DNA from: an uncultured Lactobacillus sp.
GTDB lineage: Bacteria; Bacillota; Bacilli; Lactobacillales; Lactobacillaceae
Direction: 5' to 3'
Assembly: GCA_946409675.1 (NCBI GenBank)
Contig: CAMJXI010000018.1
Coordinates: forward strand, 1-12,453
Length of the DNA: 12,453 nucleotides
The notes under the pieces are model-generated. The model made no database searches, was not told where the DNA came from, and saw nothing but the letters and a program-made list of their open reading frames with translations. The translations under genes and the position numbers were made by a program. Positions 1 through 6,833 of this stretch are shown here, in pieces; the stretch's first letter is position 1, and each line of letters begins with the position of its first letter.

Positions 1-46
1 ACCACCGAGATCTACACTCTTTCCCTACACGACGCTCTTCCGATCT
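1..46 (+). other. Illumina universal (P5-side) adapter, artefact
   Basis: These bases match the last 46 bases of the Illumina TruSeq universal adapter, ending in the hallmark GACGCTCTTCCGATCT. This orientation is expected where a second-mate read ran through a short insert into the adapter and was assembled. It is not genomic DNA; genome sequence begins at about 47. Confidence 0.98.
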
Positions 47-257
47 CTTAGCCAAATTTGTAGTGACTTTTGGCACAGCGGACGAGAATATCGTGCACAG
101 TGGCAACGTTGCACAACTAGGTTTGCTACAAGAAGCAACTGATGTTAATAATTTTGTGCCGACTTATCTGCGCAAAACACAGGCAGAAATTGAGTGGGCT
201 AAGAAGACTGGCAACACGCTGAACTCAAAGGATGTAAACTATGTTGAAGAAGTTTAA
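47..257 (+). CDS. tsaB: TsaB (YeaZ/YdiC), C-terminal fragment
   Basis: This is the 3' end of a gene whose 5' part lies beyond the contig edge. About 69 codons are visible, reading from LAKFV to a TAA stop at 255-257. TsaB is the inactive ASKHA-fold partner that dimerises with TsaD. With TsaE and TsaC it makes N6-threonylcarbamoyladenosine (t6A) at position 37 of ANN-decoding tRNAs. The end VPTYLRKTQAEIEW resembles the conserved TsaB C-terminal signature (V-P-x-Y-L-R-x-x-x-A-E-x-x-W), and the gene sits directly before rimI and tsaD as in Bacillus and lactobacilli. The GTG at 63 is an internal valine codon, not a start. The last 17 bases overlap the start of rimI, suggesting translational coupling. 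The call rests on this short C-terminus plus context. Confidence 0.85.
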
Positions 258-801
258 AAACTTTTTTGAGCCACCGGCGGTTTTTGATTTATCGTTTGAA
301 CCCTTTGTCAAAAACATTGGTGGCCTCAATTTGCAAATCATGAAGGCGCAGGATAGTCATCTTGATGACTTACTAGACCTCGAACGTCACGTTTATCACG
401 GCCAAACACCGTGGAACCGGTTCTCATTTAAAAGTGAGTTGAAGAAGCACCACAACTCACTTTATTTGGTTGCTTACGACGGTTCGGCCTTGGTTGCTTT
501 TGTGGGTGCAAGGTTTACGCCAGAAGACGGACACATCACTAACGTGGCAGTGCGACCTGAGTACCAGCACCGTGGTATCGGTACGTTTTTGGTGGCAATG
601 ATGATCGACTATGCTAAGCAAAACGATTGTGGTCAGATGAGTTTAGAAGTAAGAATCGACAACAAGGGTGCCCAGAAGGTTTACGAAAAGTTAGGCTTTA
701 CGGTGCACAAGGTCCGCGAGAACTACTACGTGACCGAGCACGTCGATGGCTTGAACATGACATTGCAGCTCAAAAAGGGCGCAAAGCCAGTTGAAGATTA
801 G
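241..801 (+). CDS. rimI: Ribosomal protein alanine N-acetyltransferase RimI (GNAT family)
   Basis: This encodes a 186-residue GNAT acetyltransferase of the RimI type, which uses acetyl-CoA to acetylate protein N-termini (ribosomal protein bS18 in Escherichia coli). The acetyl-CoA loop is clear as R105-PEYQHRGIG (R/Q-x-x-G-x-G/A, to residue 114). The SLEVR strand at 134-138 is followed by N141, Y148 and LGF at 151-153. E136 and Y148 have the same 12-residue spacing as the catalytic Glu103/Tyr115 pair of enteric RimI. The ATG at 241 is chosen because AAGGA at 228-232 lies 8 bases upstream; the internal Met34 has no such site. The protein is about 35 residues longer than E. coli RimI (148 aa). 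The excess is an N-terminal basic/aromatic stretch (LKKFKNFFEPPAVFDL) outside the GNAT core. The gene overlaps tsaB by 17 bases and precedes tsaD by 27. True in vivo substrates in Gram-positives are less certain than the family call. Confidence 0.9.
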   Translation: MLKKFKNFFEPPAVFDLSFEPFVKNIGGLNLQIMKAQDSHLDDLLDLERHVYHGQTPWNRFSFKSELKKHHNSLYLVAYDGSALVAFVGARFTPEDGHITNVAVRPEYQHRGIGTFLVAMMIDYAKQNDCGQMSLEVRIDNKGAQKVYEKLGFTVHKVRENYYVTEHVDGLNMTLQLKKGAKPVED

Positions 802-816
802 AACAGTTAGAGTAAT

Positions 817-822
817 AAGGAG
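817..822 (+). promoter_or_regulatory. Ribosome binding site setting the TTG start of tsaD
   Basis: AAGGAG lies 6 bases before the TTG at 829-831. No in-frame ATG lies near it, and the conserved N-terminus ([13 protein letters not shown]) begins within a few codons, so the TTG is the start. Confidence 0.8.
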
Positions 823-828
823 TTTGTT

Positions 829-1866
829 TTGACGAAAGACAATTTAATTTTGGCCTTCGAGACTAGTTGTGATGAAACTAGTGTCGCTGTGGTCAAAAAT
901 GGGCGTGAAATAAAATCAAATATTATCGCGACCCAAATTAAGAGTCACCAACGTTTCGGTGGGGTCGTACCAGAAGTGGCTAGTCGCCACCATATCGAAG
1001 TGATCACCCAAGTTTTAAACGAGGCGTTGGCAGAAGCTGACGTGACGTATGATGACATCGACGCGGTTGCAGTTACTAAGGGACCGGGACTTGTCGGAGC
1101 ACTCTTAATCGGCGTAGCGGCTGCCAAGAGTGTGGCTCTTGCTGAAAACAAGCCACTAATTGGGGTAAATCATATTGCAGGACACATCAACGCCGCTAAT
1201 TTGATTGATCCAATCGAATATCCCGCCCTTGCACTAGTTGTTTCCGGTGGTCATACCGAGTTGGTTAACTTAATCAGTCCAACCGACTTTGAAATCATCG
1301 GGGATACACGCGATGACGCGGCTGGTGAAGCTTATGACAAGATTGGCCGTGTCTTAGGAGTGCAATATCCTGCCGGCAAAAAAGTCGACGAGATGGCTCA
1401 CCTTGGTCAAGACACGTTCCACTTCCCAAGAGCAATGATGGAAGACAACGACTATGACTTCTCATTTAGTGGTTTGAAGAGTTCCTTTATCAATACAGTT
1501 CATCATGCCGACCAAATCGGTGAAGAATTGGATAAAAACGATTTAGCAGCTAGTTTTCAAGCGAGCGTGATTGACGTGTTAACGCACAAAACCTTACGCG
1601 CAATTCGCGAGTTACAACCAAAGACTTTTGTTTTGGCCGGCGGAGTAGCTGCAAACCAAGGCTTGCGTGAACGCTTGACCGCAGAACTTGGCAAGCTCGC
1701 TCATTCGCCTAAAGTGGTTATTCCACCAGTTCGTCTGTGTGGCGACAATGCGGCGATGATTGGGGCAGCTGCCTATAATCAATTTATGGTTGAAGATTTC
1801 ACCGACTTAACACTTAATGCAGATCCATCACTTGAATTACCATATGCTAGCGAAATGCTAGTCTAG
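829..1866 (+). CDS. tsaD: tRNA N6-adenosine threonylcarbamoyltransferase TsaD (Gcp/YgjD)
   Basis: This is the catalytic subunit of the bacterial t6A synthase. It transfers the threonylcarbamoyl group from threonylcarbamoyl-AMP to A37 of tRNA in complex with TsaB and TsaE, in the cytosol. At 345 residues it has normal family length. Visible ASKHA-fold motifs in order: ETSCDETS at 11-18; the metal-ligand pair H115/H119 in NHIAGH (His111/His115 of E. coli); SGGHTEL at 139-145; the D-AAGEAYDK region near 163-171; FSFSGLK at 211-217; GGVAANQ at 271-277; and CGDNAAM at 304-310 with the third metal ligand D306. All key residues are present. The start is TTG with a strong ribosome site. It is the last gene of the tsaB-rimI-tsaD cluster, 27 bases after rimI, and is followed at once by a strong stem-loop. 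TsaD is generally essential in bacteria, so an intact gene is expected. Confidence 0.97.
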   Translation: MTKDNLILAFETSCDETSVAVVKNGREIKSNIIATQIKSHQRFGGVVPEVASRHHIEVITQVLNEALAEADVTYDDIDAVAVTKGPGLVGALLIGVAAAKSVALAENKPLIGVNHIAGHINAANLIDPIEYPALALVVSGGHTELVNLISPTDFEIIGDTRDDAAGEAYDKIGRVLGVQYPAGKKVDEMAHLGQDTFHFPRAMMEDNDYDFSFSGLKSSFINTVHHADQIGEELDKNDLAASFQASVIDVLTHKTLRAIRELQPKTFVLAGGVAANQGLRERLTAELGKLAHSPKVVIPPVRLCGDNAAMIGAAAYNQFMVEDFTDLTLNADPSLELPYASEMLV

Positions 1867-1869
1867 CAA

Positions 1870-1920
1870 AAAAGCTGACAAACGAGATTTTCTCGTTTGT
1901 CAGCTTTTATTTTATTTTTT
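1870..1920. terminator. Bidirectional intrinsic terminator between tsaD and the ABC-F gene
   Basis: A perfect 14-bp stem (GCTGACAAACGAGA at 1874-1887 with its complement at 1891-1904) has a TTT loop. It is extended by AAAA at 1870-1873 pairing with TTTT at 1905-1908, giving 18 bp. T-rich sequence follows on the plus strand (1905-1920). The A-run at 1868-1873 gives a U-run on the minus transcript, so the structure can stop both convergent transcripts. Confidence 0.95.
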
Positions 1921-1961
1921 CTACTTTTCTTTTTTAACCAAATTCAGTTTAACAATGTTTG

Positions 1962-3878
1962 TTAATCAAAGTCTTCCAGTTCAAGCAAGGCTTCTTCCCA
2001 CTGGCTCGAAACTTCATCAGACTCAGCGGATAACTTTTGAATTTCGCGTTGGATTGGGTCCAACTTACCAAAGTCTGTTGCGATTTCCGGTTTTGACATC
2101 TCGAGCGTCAACTCGTCAATCTTGGTTCCCAATTCATCAATTTTTTGTTCTAGTTGTTCAACCGTGCGTTCAAGCTTGCGCTTGTCTGATTGGAGCTGCT
2201 TTTGCGCCTGGTAGTCGAGTTTTCCAACATCATCGGCATTATTACTGCTATTCGCGTTATTTGCTTCTAAGAAGGCCTCACGCTCGTTTTTCTTCTCGAG
2301 ATAAAACGAGTAGTTACCGTCATAAGCAGTCGCGTGCTTGTCCCGCACCGAGATGATTTTTTGGGCTAACTCATTGATGAAATAGCGGTCATGGGAAACG
2401 AAAAGAATCGTGCCCGGGAACTTATTGAGTGCCGTTTCTAGCACTTCTTTAGCCTCGATATCCAAATGGTTGGTTGGTTCATCAAAAATCAAGAAGTTGT
2501 TGTTTTCTAGCGACAGAACAGTCAGAGCTAAACGCGCTCTTTGACCACCAGATAGTTGCCCAACCGTTTTTTCGATATCCTTATCCGTGAACAAGAAACT
2601 CGCCAAAATATTGCGGATTTCCCTTTCCGGCATCAACTTATGTCTATCCCAGACGGTATCAATCACGTTTTTCTTCAAGTCCAAGTGGTTGATTTCTTGA
2701 TCGTAGTAGCCAATCTGCAAGTTGGCGCCATATTTAATCGTGCCCTTGATGATCGGTAATTCCTTGACGATTGTTTTCAACAGCGTCGACTTACCAATCC
2801 CGTTTGGTCCAATGACGGCCACCCGGTCCTTTTGCCGGACCTGAAAGTTCAAATCTTCAATCATCGTTTTCTCGGGGTAGCCCACGGTCAGGTCGTCCAT
2901 GATTAAGACTTCCTTGCCGGTCTGTTTCTCGATTTCAAAATTAATCCGCACCTTTTGGTCGTGTTTCGGTGGATCAATCAATTCGATTTTATCGAGTTGC
3001 TTCTGGCGGGATTGTGCCCGTTTCGTGGTCGATGCCCGCACAATATTCTTCTGGATGAAGTCTTCTTGACGTTTAATTTCAGCTTGTTGTTTCTCGTAAG
3101 CTTCTTGGCGTTGGTCGTCTAACTGGTGGCGCACCGAAACGTAGTGGGAGTAGTTTCCCTTAAACTTGTTCAGTTGGCCATGACGTAATTCGAAAATTTC
3201 CGTCGCCATCGCATCCAAGAAGTATTGGTCATGGCTGACTGCCAAAATCGCGCCGTTATAGTTCTTCAAAAAGCCTTCCAACCAATCCAACGTATCAAGG
3301 TCCAAATGGTTGGTCGGTTCGTCTAGAATCAACAAATCCGGTTTCTTGAGCAGCAGTTTAACGAACGACAAACGCGTTTTTTCACCACCAGATAAAACAG
3401 AAATCTTCTTATCATAGGTAGTTTCGTCGAAATTAAATCCGTTTAAGATACTCTTGATTTCGGCCTGGTAGGTGAACCCACCTTGTTGTTCGAAATCAAA
3501 TTGTAATTGATCGTACTTATCTAAAATGGCTTGGTCCGAATAACTACTTGCGGCCAGTTGGTTTTGGAGCGCAGTTAACTGGGCCTCCTTTTGTAAGAGG
3601 TCGCTAAAAACAGTCTCCATTTCACTGTAGACCGTCTGCGTGCTATCTAAATTATTCTCTTGGGCAATGTAGCCAAAAGTTATGTTTTTGTTTTTGATTA
3701 TTTCGCCACTATTGGGTTCTTCTTGGCCGGTCAAAATTTTTATTAATGTTGATTTACCAACACCATTTGGACCAACTAAGCCAATGCGCCCGTTGTCTTG
3801 AATTTCAAAACTAATATTTTTAAAAAGAGTAGAAGCACCAAAGCTCCGCTCGATATTGTTTGCTTGCGTTATTATCAT
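1962..3878 (-). CDS. ABC-F family ATPase, YdiF/Uup-like
   Basis: This is a 638-residue soluble protein with two ABC ATPase domains and no membrane segment, as in ABC-F translation factors that act at the ribosomal E site. Domain 1 has Walker A GPNGVGKST at 36-44, signature LSGGE at 162-166, and Walker B with D-loop (LLILDEPTNHLD) at 182-193. The charged linker at about 245-310 (K/R/Q-rich, with TTKRAQSRQKQLDKIE) corresponds to the P-site tRNA interaction motif. Domain 2 has GPNGIGKST at 357-365, LSGGQ at 442-446 and FDEPTNHLD at 465-473. A Glu/Lys-rich C-terminal coiled coil spans about 555-638. Both Walker B glutamates are present. Length and position between tsaD and rex match Bacillus subtilis YdiF (about 640 aa). 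The ATG at 3876-3878 has AGGTG 5 bases upstream on the minus strand. The gene diverges from rex and converges on tsaD. Its precise role is not deducible; an antibiotic-resistance ABC-F is less likely given this housekeeping context. Confidence 0.93.
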   Translation of the reverse strand: MIITQANNIERSFGASTLFKNISFEIQDNGRIGLVGPNGVGKSTLIKILTGQEEPNSGEIIKNKNITFGYIAQENNLDSTQTVYSEMETVFSDLLQKEAQLTALQNQLAASSYSDQAILDKYDQLQFDFEQQGGFTYQAEIKSILNGFNFDETTYDKKISVLSGGEKTRLSFVKLLLKKPDLLILDEPTNHLDLDTLDWLEGFLKNYNGAILAVSHDQYFLDAMATEIFELRHGQLNKFKGNYSHYVSVRHQLDDQRQEAYEKQQAEIKRQEDFIQKNIVRASTTKRAQSRQKQLDKIELIDPPKHDQKVRINFEIEKQTGKEVLIMDDLTVGYPEKTMIEDLNFQVRQKDRVAVIGPNGIGKSTLLKTIVKELPIIKGTIKYGANLQIGYYDQEINHLDLKKNVIDTVWDRHKLMPEREIRNILASFLFTDKDIEKTVGQLSGGQRARLALTVLSLENNNFLIFDEPTNHLDIEAKEVLETALNKFPGTILFVSHDRYFINELAQKIISVRDKHATAYDGNYSFYLEKKNEREAFLEANNANSSNNADDVGKLDYQAQKQLQSDKRKLERTVEQLEQKIDELGTKIDELTLEMSKPEIATDFGKLDPIQREIQKLSAESDEVSSQWEEALLELEDFD

Positions 3879-3896
3879 TTAATCACCTAAGATATT

Positions 3897-3905
3897 ATTT
3901 TAGCA
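3897..3905 (-). promoter_or_regulatory. Extended -10 promoter for the ABC-F gene
   Basis: On the minus strand the sequence reads TGCTAAAAT, a TGn-extended -10 (TAAAAT at 3897-3902) about 19 bases upstream of the ATG. I see no good -35 at 16-18 bases spacing, which is usual for extended -10 promoters. The Rex-like half site at 3925-3931 falls just upstream. Confidence 0.55.
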
Positions 3906-3940
3906 TAGAATAGAAATATATAATTTGTGAAAAATAGTCT

Positions 3941-3969
3941 TTTACTTTTACTGTTAAATTAGGTATTAT
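3941..3969 (+). promoter_or_regulatory. Promoter of rex
   Basis: TTTACT (3941-3946; four of six matches to TTGACA) and TATTAT (3964-3969; five of six matches to TATAAT) are separated by exactly 17 bases. The predicted transcript would start near 3976, just upstream of or at the edge of the candidate Rex operator and about 40 bases before the rex ATG. Confidence 0.65.
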
Positions 3970-3977
3970 AGTCTTGA

Positions 3978-3995
3978 TAATGAAAACATTCACAA
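3978..3995. promoter_or_regulatory. Candidate Rex operator (autoregulation)
   Basis: TAATGAA-AACA-TTCACAA matches the known Rex operator consensus TTGTGAAnnnnTTCACAA at 12 of 14 defined positions; the right half is perfect. It lies immediately downstream of the predicted rex promoter, where bound Rex would block transcription. Rex proteins bind such sites when NADH/NAD+ is low and leave when NADH rises, so this suggests redox-sensitive autoregulation. Binding is inferred, not shown. Confidence 0.6.
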
Positions 3996-3999
3996 ATTT

Positions 4000-4005
4000 G
4001 AGGAG
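4000..4005 (+). promoter_or_regulatory. Ribosome binding site that sets the rex start
   Basis: GAGGAG lies 10 bases before the ATG at 4016. The upstream in-frame TTG (3974) and ATG (3980) lie at or beside the predicted transcription start and inside the operator, and neither has a ribosome site. The start at 4016 is therefore preferred. Confidence 0.8.
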
Positions 4006-4015
4006 CGAAAACCTA

Positions 4016-4648
4016 ATGACCGATATTAAAATCCCTAAAGCAACTGCTAAACGTTTACCACTGTATTATCGCTATCTTGTCTTTTTGCATGATGAAGGCA
4101 AAGAAAAAGTTTCTTCAACCGAATTATCCGAGGCAGTCCAAGTTGACAGTGCTTCAATTCGCCGTGATTTCTCCTATTTCGGAGCACTCGGCAAACGGGG
4201 CTATGGTTATGATGTGGTTAACCTCTTAGAATTCTTCAAAAAAATCTTGAACCAAGATACCTTGACGAACGTGGCTTTGGTGGGAGTAGGTAACATGGGT
4301 CACGCTCTCTTGAATTACAACTTTAAGAGAACCAACAACATTCGGATTTCTGCCGCTTTTGACATCAACCCTGAATATACTGACACAATCATGAACGGTG
4401 TTCCCGTTTATCAAAATTCCGACATGAAGTATCAAATCGGTCAACAACAAATCGAGATTGCTATTTTGGCAGTGCCAAAGGATCAAGCCCAAGAAATTAC
4501 CAACCAATTAGTTGACGCTGGCATCAAAGGCATCATGAATTTCACCCCACTTCGGGTTTCTGCGCCAAGTGACGTCCGTGTGCAAAACGTTGATTTGGCA
4601 ACGGAATTACAGACTTTAATCTACTTTTTGGAACAAGACAAACACTAA
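4016..4648 (+). CDS. rex: Redox-sensing transcriptional repressor Rex
   Basis: From the ATG at 4016 this is a 210-residue protein, the usual Rex length. Rex is a dimeric repressor that senses the NADH/NAD+ ratio and controls fermentation and respiration genes. Residues 1-80 form the winged-helix DNA-binding domain, with the family N-terminus [16 protein letters not shown] and the recognition helix [21 protein letters not shown]. Residues about 84-190 form the Rossmann NADH-binding domain with GVGNMG at 90-95 (G-x-G-x-x-G) and D116 at the end of the second strand (AAFDINP). The C-terminal helix (about 192-206) is the domain-swapped dimer helix. An upstream extension to 3974 is rejected because it has no ribosome site and overlaps the operator. 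It is monocistronic: its own promoter lies upstream and a terminator follows 6 bases after the stop. The position between the ABC-F gene and groES is conserved in many Firmicutes. Confidence 0.96.
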   Translation: MTDIKIPKATAKRLPLYYRYLVFLHDEGKEKVSSTELSEAVQVDSASIRRDFSYFGALGKRGYGYDVVNLLEFFKKILNQDTLTNVALVGVGNMGHALLNYNFKRTNNIRISAAFDINPEYTDTIMNGVPVYQNSDMKYQIGQQQIEIAILAVPKDQAQEITNQLVDAGIKGIMNFTPLRVSAPSDVRVQNVDLATELQTLIYFLEQDKH

Positions 4649-4654
4649 ACATTA

Positions 4655-4681
4655 AACAACGCTTAAGGCGTTGTTTTTTTT
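4655..4681 (+). terminator. Intrinsic terminator after rex
   Basis: AACAACGC (4655-4662) pairs with GCGTTGTT (4668-4675) across a 5-base loop and runs into a T-stretch to 4681. It separates rex from the groESL promoter. Confidence 0.92.
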
Positions 4682-4691
4682 ATCCAAAAAC

Positions 4692-4720
4692 TTGCATTCA
4701 TTTAGAAATAAAGTTAAGAT
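4692..4720 (+). promoter_or_regulatory. SigA-type promoter of groES-groEL
   Basis: TTGCAT (4692-4697) and TAAGAT (4715-4720) are spaced by 17 bases. Predicted initiation near 4727 places the CIRCE element at the very start of the transcript, the standard arrangement for HrcA control. Confidence 0.8.
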
Positions 4721-4731
4721 ATTAATTGTGA

Positions 4732-4758
4732 TTAGCACTTAAAGACATTGAGTGCTAA
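4732..4758. promoter_or_regulatory. CIRCE element (HrcA operator)
   Basis: TTAGCACTT-N9-GAGTGCTAA matches the CIRCE consensus TTAGCACTC-N9-GAGTGCTAA at 17 of 18 arm positions, with the exact 9-base spacer. The only change is the last base of the left arm (C to T). HrcA, itself folded by GroE, represses from this site until heat stress titrates the chaperonin. The hrcA gene is not in this window. Confidence 0.95.
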
Positions 4759-4767
4759 AAAATATTT

Positions 4768-4774
4768 AGGAGGT
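4768..4774 (+). promoter_or_regulatory. Perfect ribosome binding site for the GTG start of groES
   Basis: AGGAGGT is a full Shine-Dalgarno complement 7 bases before GTG at 4782. It fixes the non-ATG start and suits very strong translation. Confidence 0.9.
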
Positions 4775-4781
4775 ACAAAAA

Positions 4782-5066
4782 GTGTTAAAACCTATCGCAG
4801 ATCGTGTGATCATCAAAGTTGAAGAAGAAAAAGAAGAAACCATTGGCGGAATCGTCTTAGCCTCAAATGCTAAAGAAAAACCACAAACTGGTAGCGTAAT
4901 TGCTATCGGTGATGGTGCGGTTACCGAAAGTGGTACTAAATTACCAATGACTGTCAAAGTAGGCGACGAAGTTTACTACGACAAATATTCAGGCACAAAA
5001 GTGAAGTTTGATGGCGAAGACTACTTAGTACTTCGTGAAAAAGACATAATCGCAATCGTGGAATAA
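4782..5066 (+). CDS. groES: Co-chaperonin GroES (Hsp10)
   Basis: This 94-residue protein is the heptameric lid of the GroEL chamber, of standard length for the family. It begins with the typical (M)[15 protein letters not shown]. The mobile loop lies at about residues 18-34 ([17 protein letters not shown]), with the I24-V25-L26 tripeptide that docks on the GroEL apical domain. The roof and dimer strands ([35 protein letters not shown]) complete the fold. Translation starts at GTG behind a perfect ribosome site. It is the first gene of the heat-shock operon, under CIRCE. The 53-base gap to groEL contains no evident terminator, so the two are co-transcribed. Confidence 0.98.
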   Translation: MLKPIADRVIIKVEEEKEETIGGIVLASNAKEKPQTGSVIAIGDGAVTESGTKLPMTVKVGDEVYYDKYSGTKVKFDGEDYLVLREKDIIAIVE

Positions 5067-5105
5067 CCGAATTGCATATCTAGTAACAAAAATTTAAATG
5101 AAAAT

Positions 5106-6739
<1,634 letters not shown>

Positions 6740-6747
6740 AAAAATTG

Positions 6748-6775
6748 AAACACTCGTGAGAGTGTTTTTTTTTTT
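6748..6775 (+). terminator. Intrinsic terminator after groEL
   Basis: AAACACTC (6748-6755) pairs with GAGTGTTT (6760-6767) across a GTGA loop. A run of eleven T (6765-6775) follows. It begins 9 bases after the groEL stop and isolates the chaperonin operon from mutS. Confidence 0.95.
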
Positions 6776-6789
6776 GACCAAAACTAGGC

Positions 6790-6795
6790 TATAAT
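6790..6795 (+). promoter_or_regulatory. Candidate -10 box for the mutS-mutL-ruvAB operon
   Basis: A consensus TATAAT lies 38 bases before the mutS ATG, just after the groEL terminator. No proper -35 is seen: TTGACC at 6774-6779 is only 10 bases upstream, and the 17-base position falls in the terminator T-run. A promoter is likely here but its exact form is uncertain. Confidence 0.55.
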
Positions 6796-6833
6796 ATGAA
6801 TAGTCTAATTTTTTAAGAAAAGGGGAATATTTC

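Noticed and set aside
862..882. Inverted repeat ACTAGTT-N7-AACTAGT in tsaD
   Set aside because: It arises from the conserved protein repeat ETSCDETS near the TsaD N-terminus; no independent function is suggested.
1949..1965. Small palindrome TTAACAA-TGT-TTGTTAA overlapping the ABC-F stop codon
   Set aside because: It is a weak AT-rich 7-bp hairpin with no T-run logic beyond the strong terminator nearby, and is likely chance.
1955..2356. A 133-codon plus-strand open frame opposite the ABC-F gene
   Set aside because: It is antisense to the 3' end of a well-supported ABC-F coding sequence, has no ribosome site or recognisable domain, and begins inside the terminator-proximal region.
2461..3320. 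A near-identical 20-base repeat (2461-2480 and 3301-3320)
   Set aside because: Both copies encode the DEPTNHLD segment of the two ABC domains; this is domain duplication within one gene, not a mobile or regulatory repeat.
3974..4015. An N-terminal extension of Rex from TTG 3974 or ATG 3980
   Set aside because: These codons sit at the predicted transcription start and in the operator, with no ribosome site. The family N-terminus begins after ATG 4016, which has GAGGAG upstream.
4726..4731. TTGTGA just upstream of CIRCE, resembling a Rex half site
   Set aside because: The other half (ACTTAAA) matches the Rex consensus at only two of seven positions, and CIRCE fully explains the region.
6774..6779. 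TTGACC as a -35 for mutS
   Set aside because: It is only 10 bases from the TATAAT at 6790, too close for a sigma-A promoter. Pairing it at 17 bases gives a poor -10 (TGAATA).
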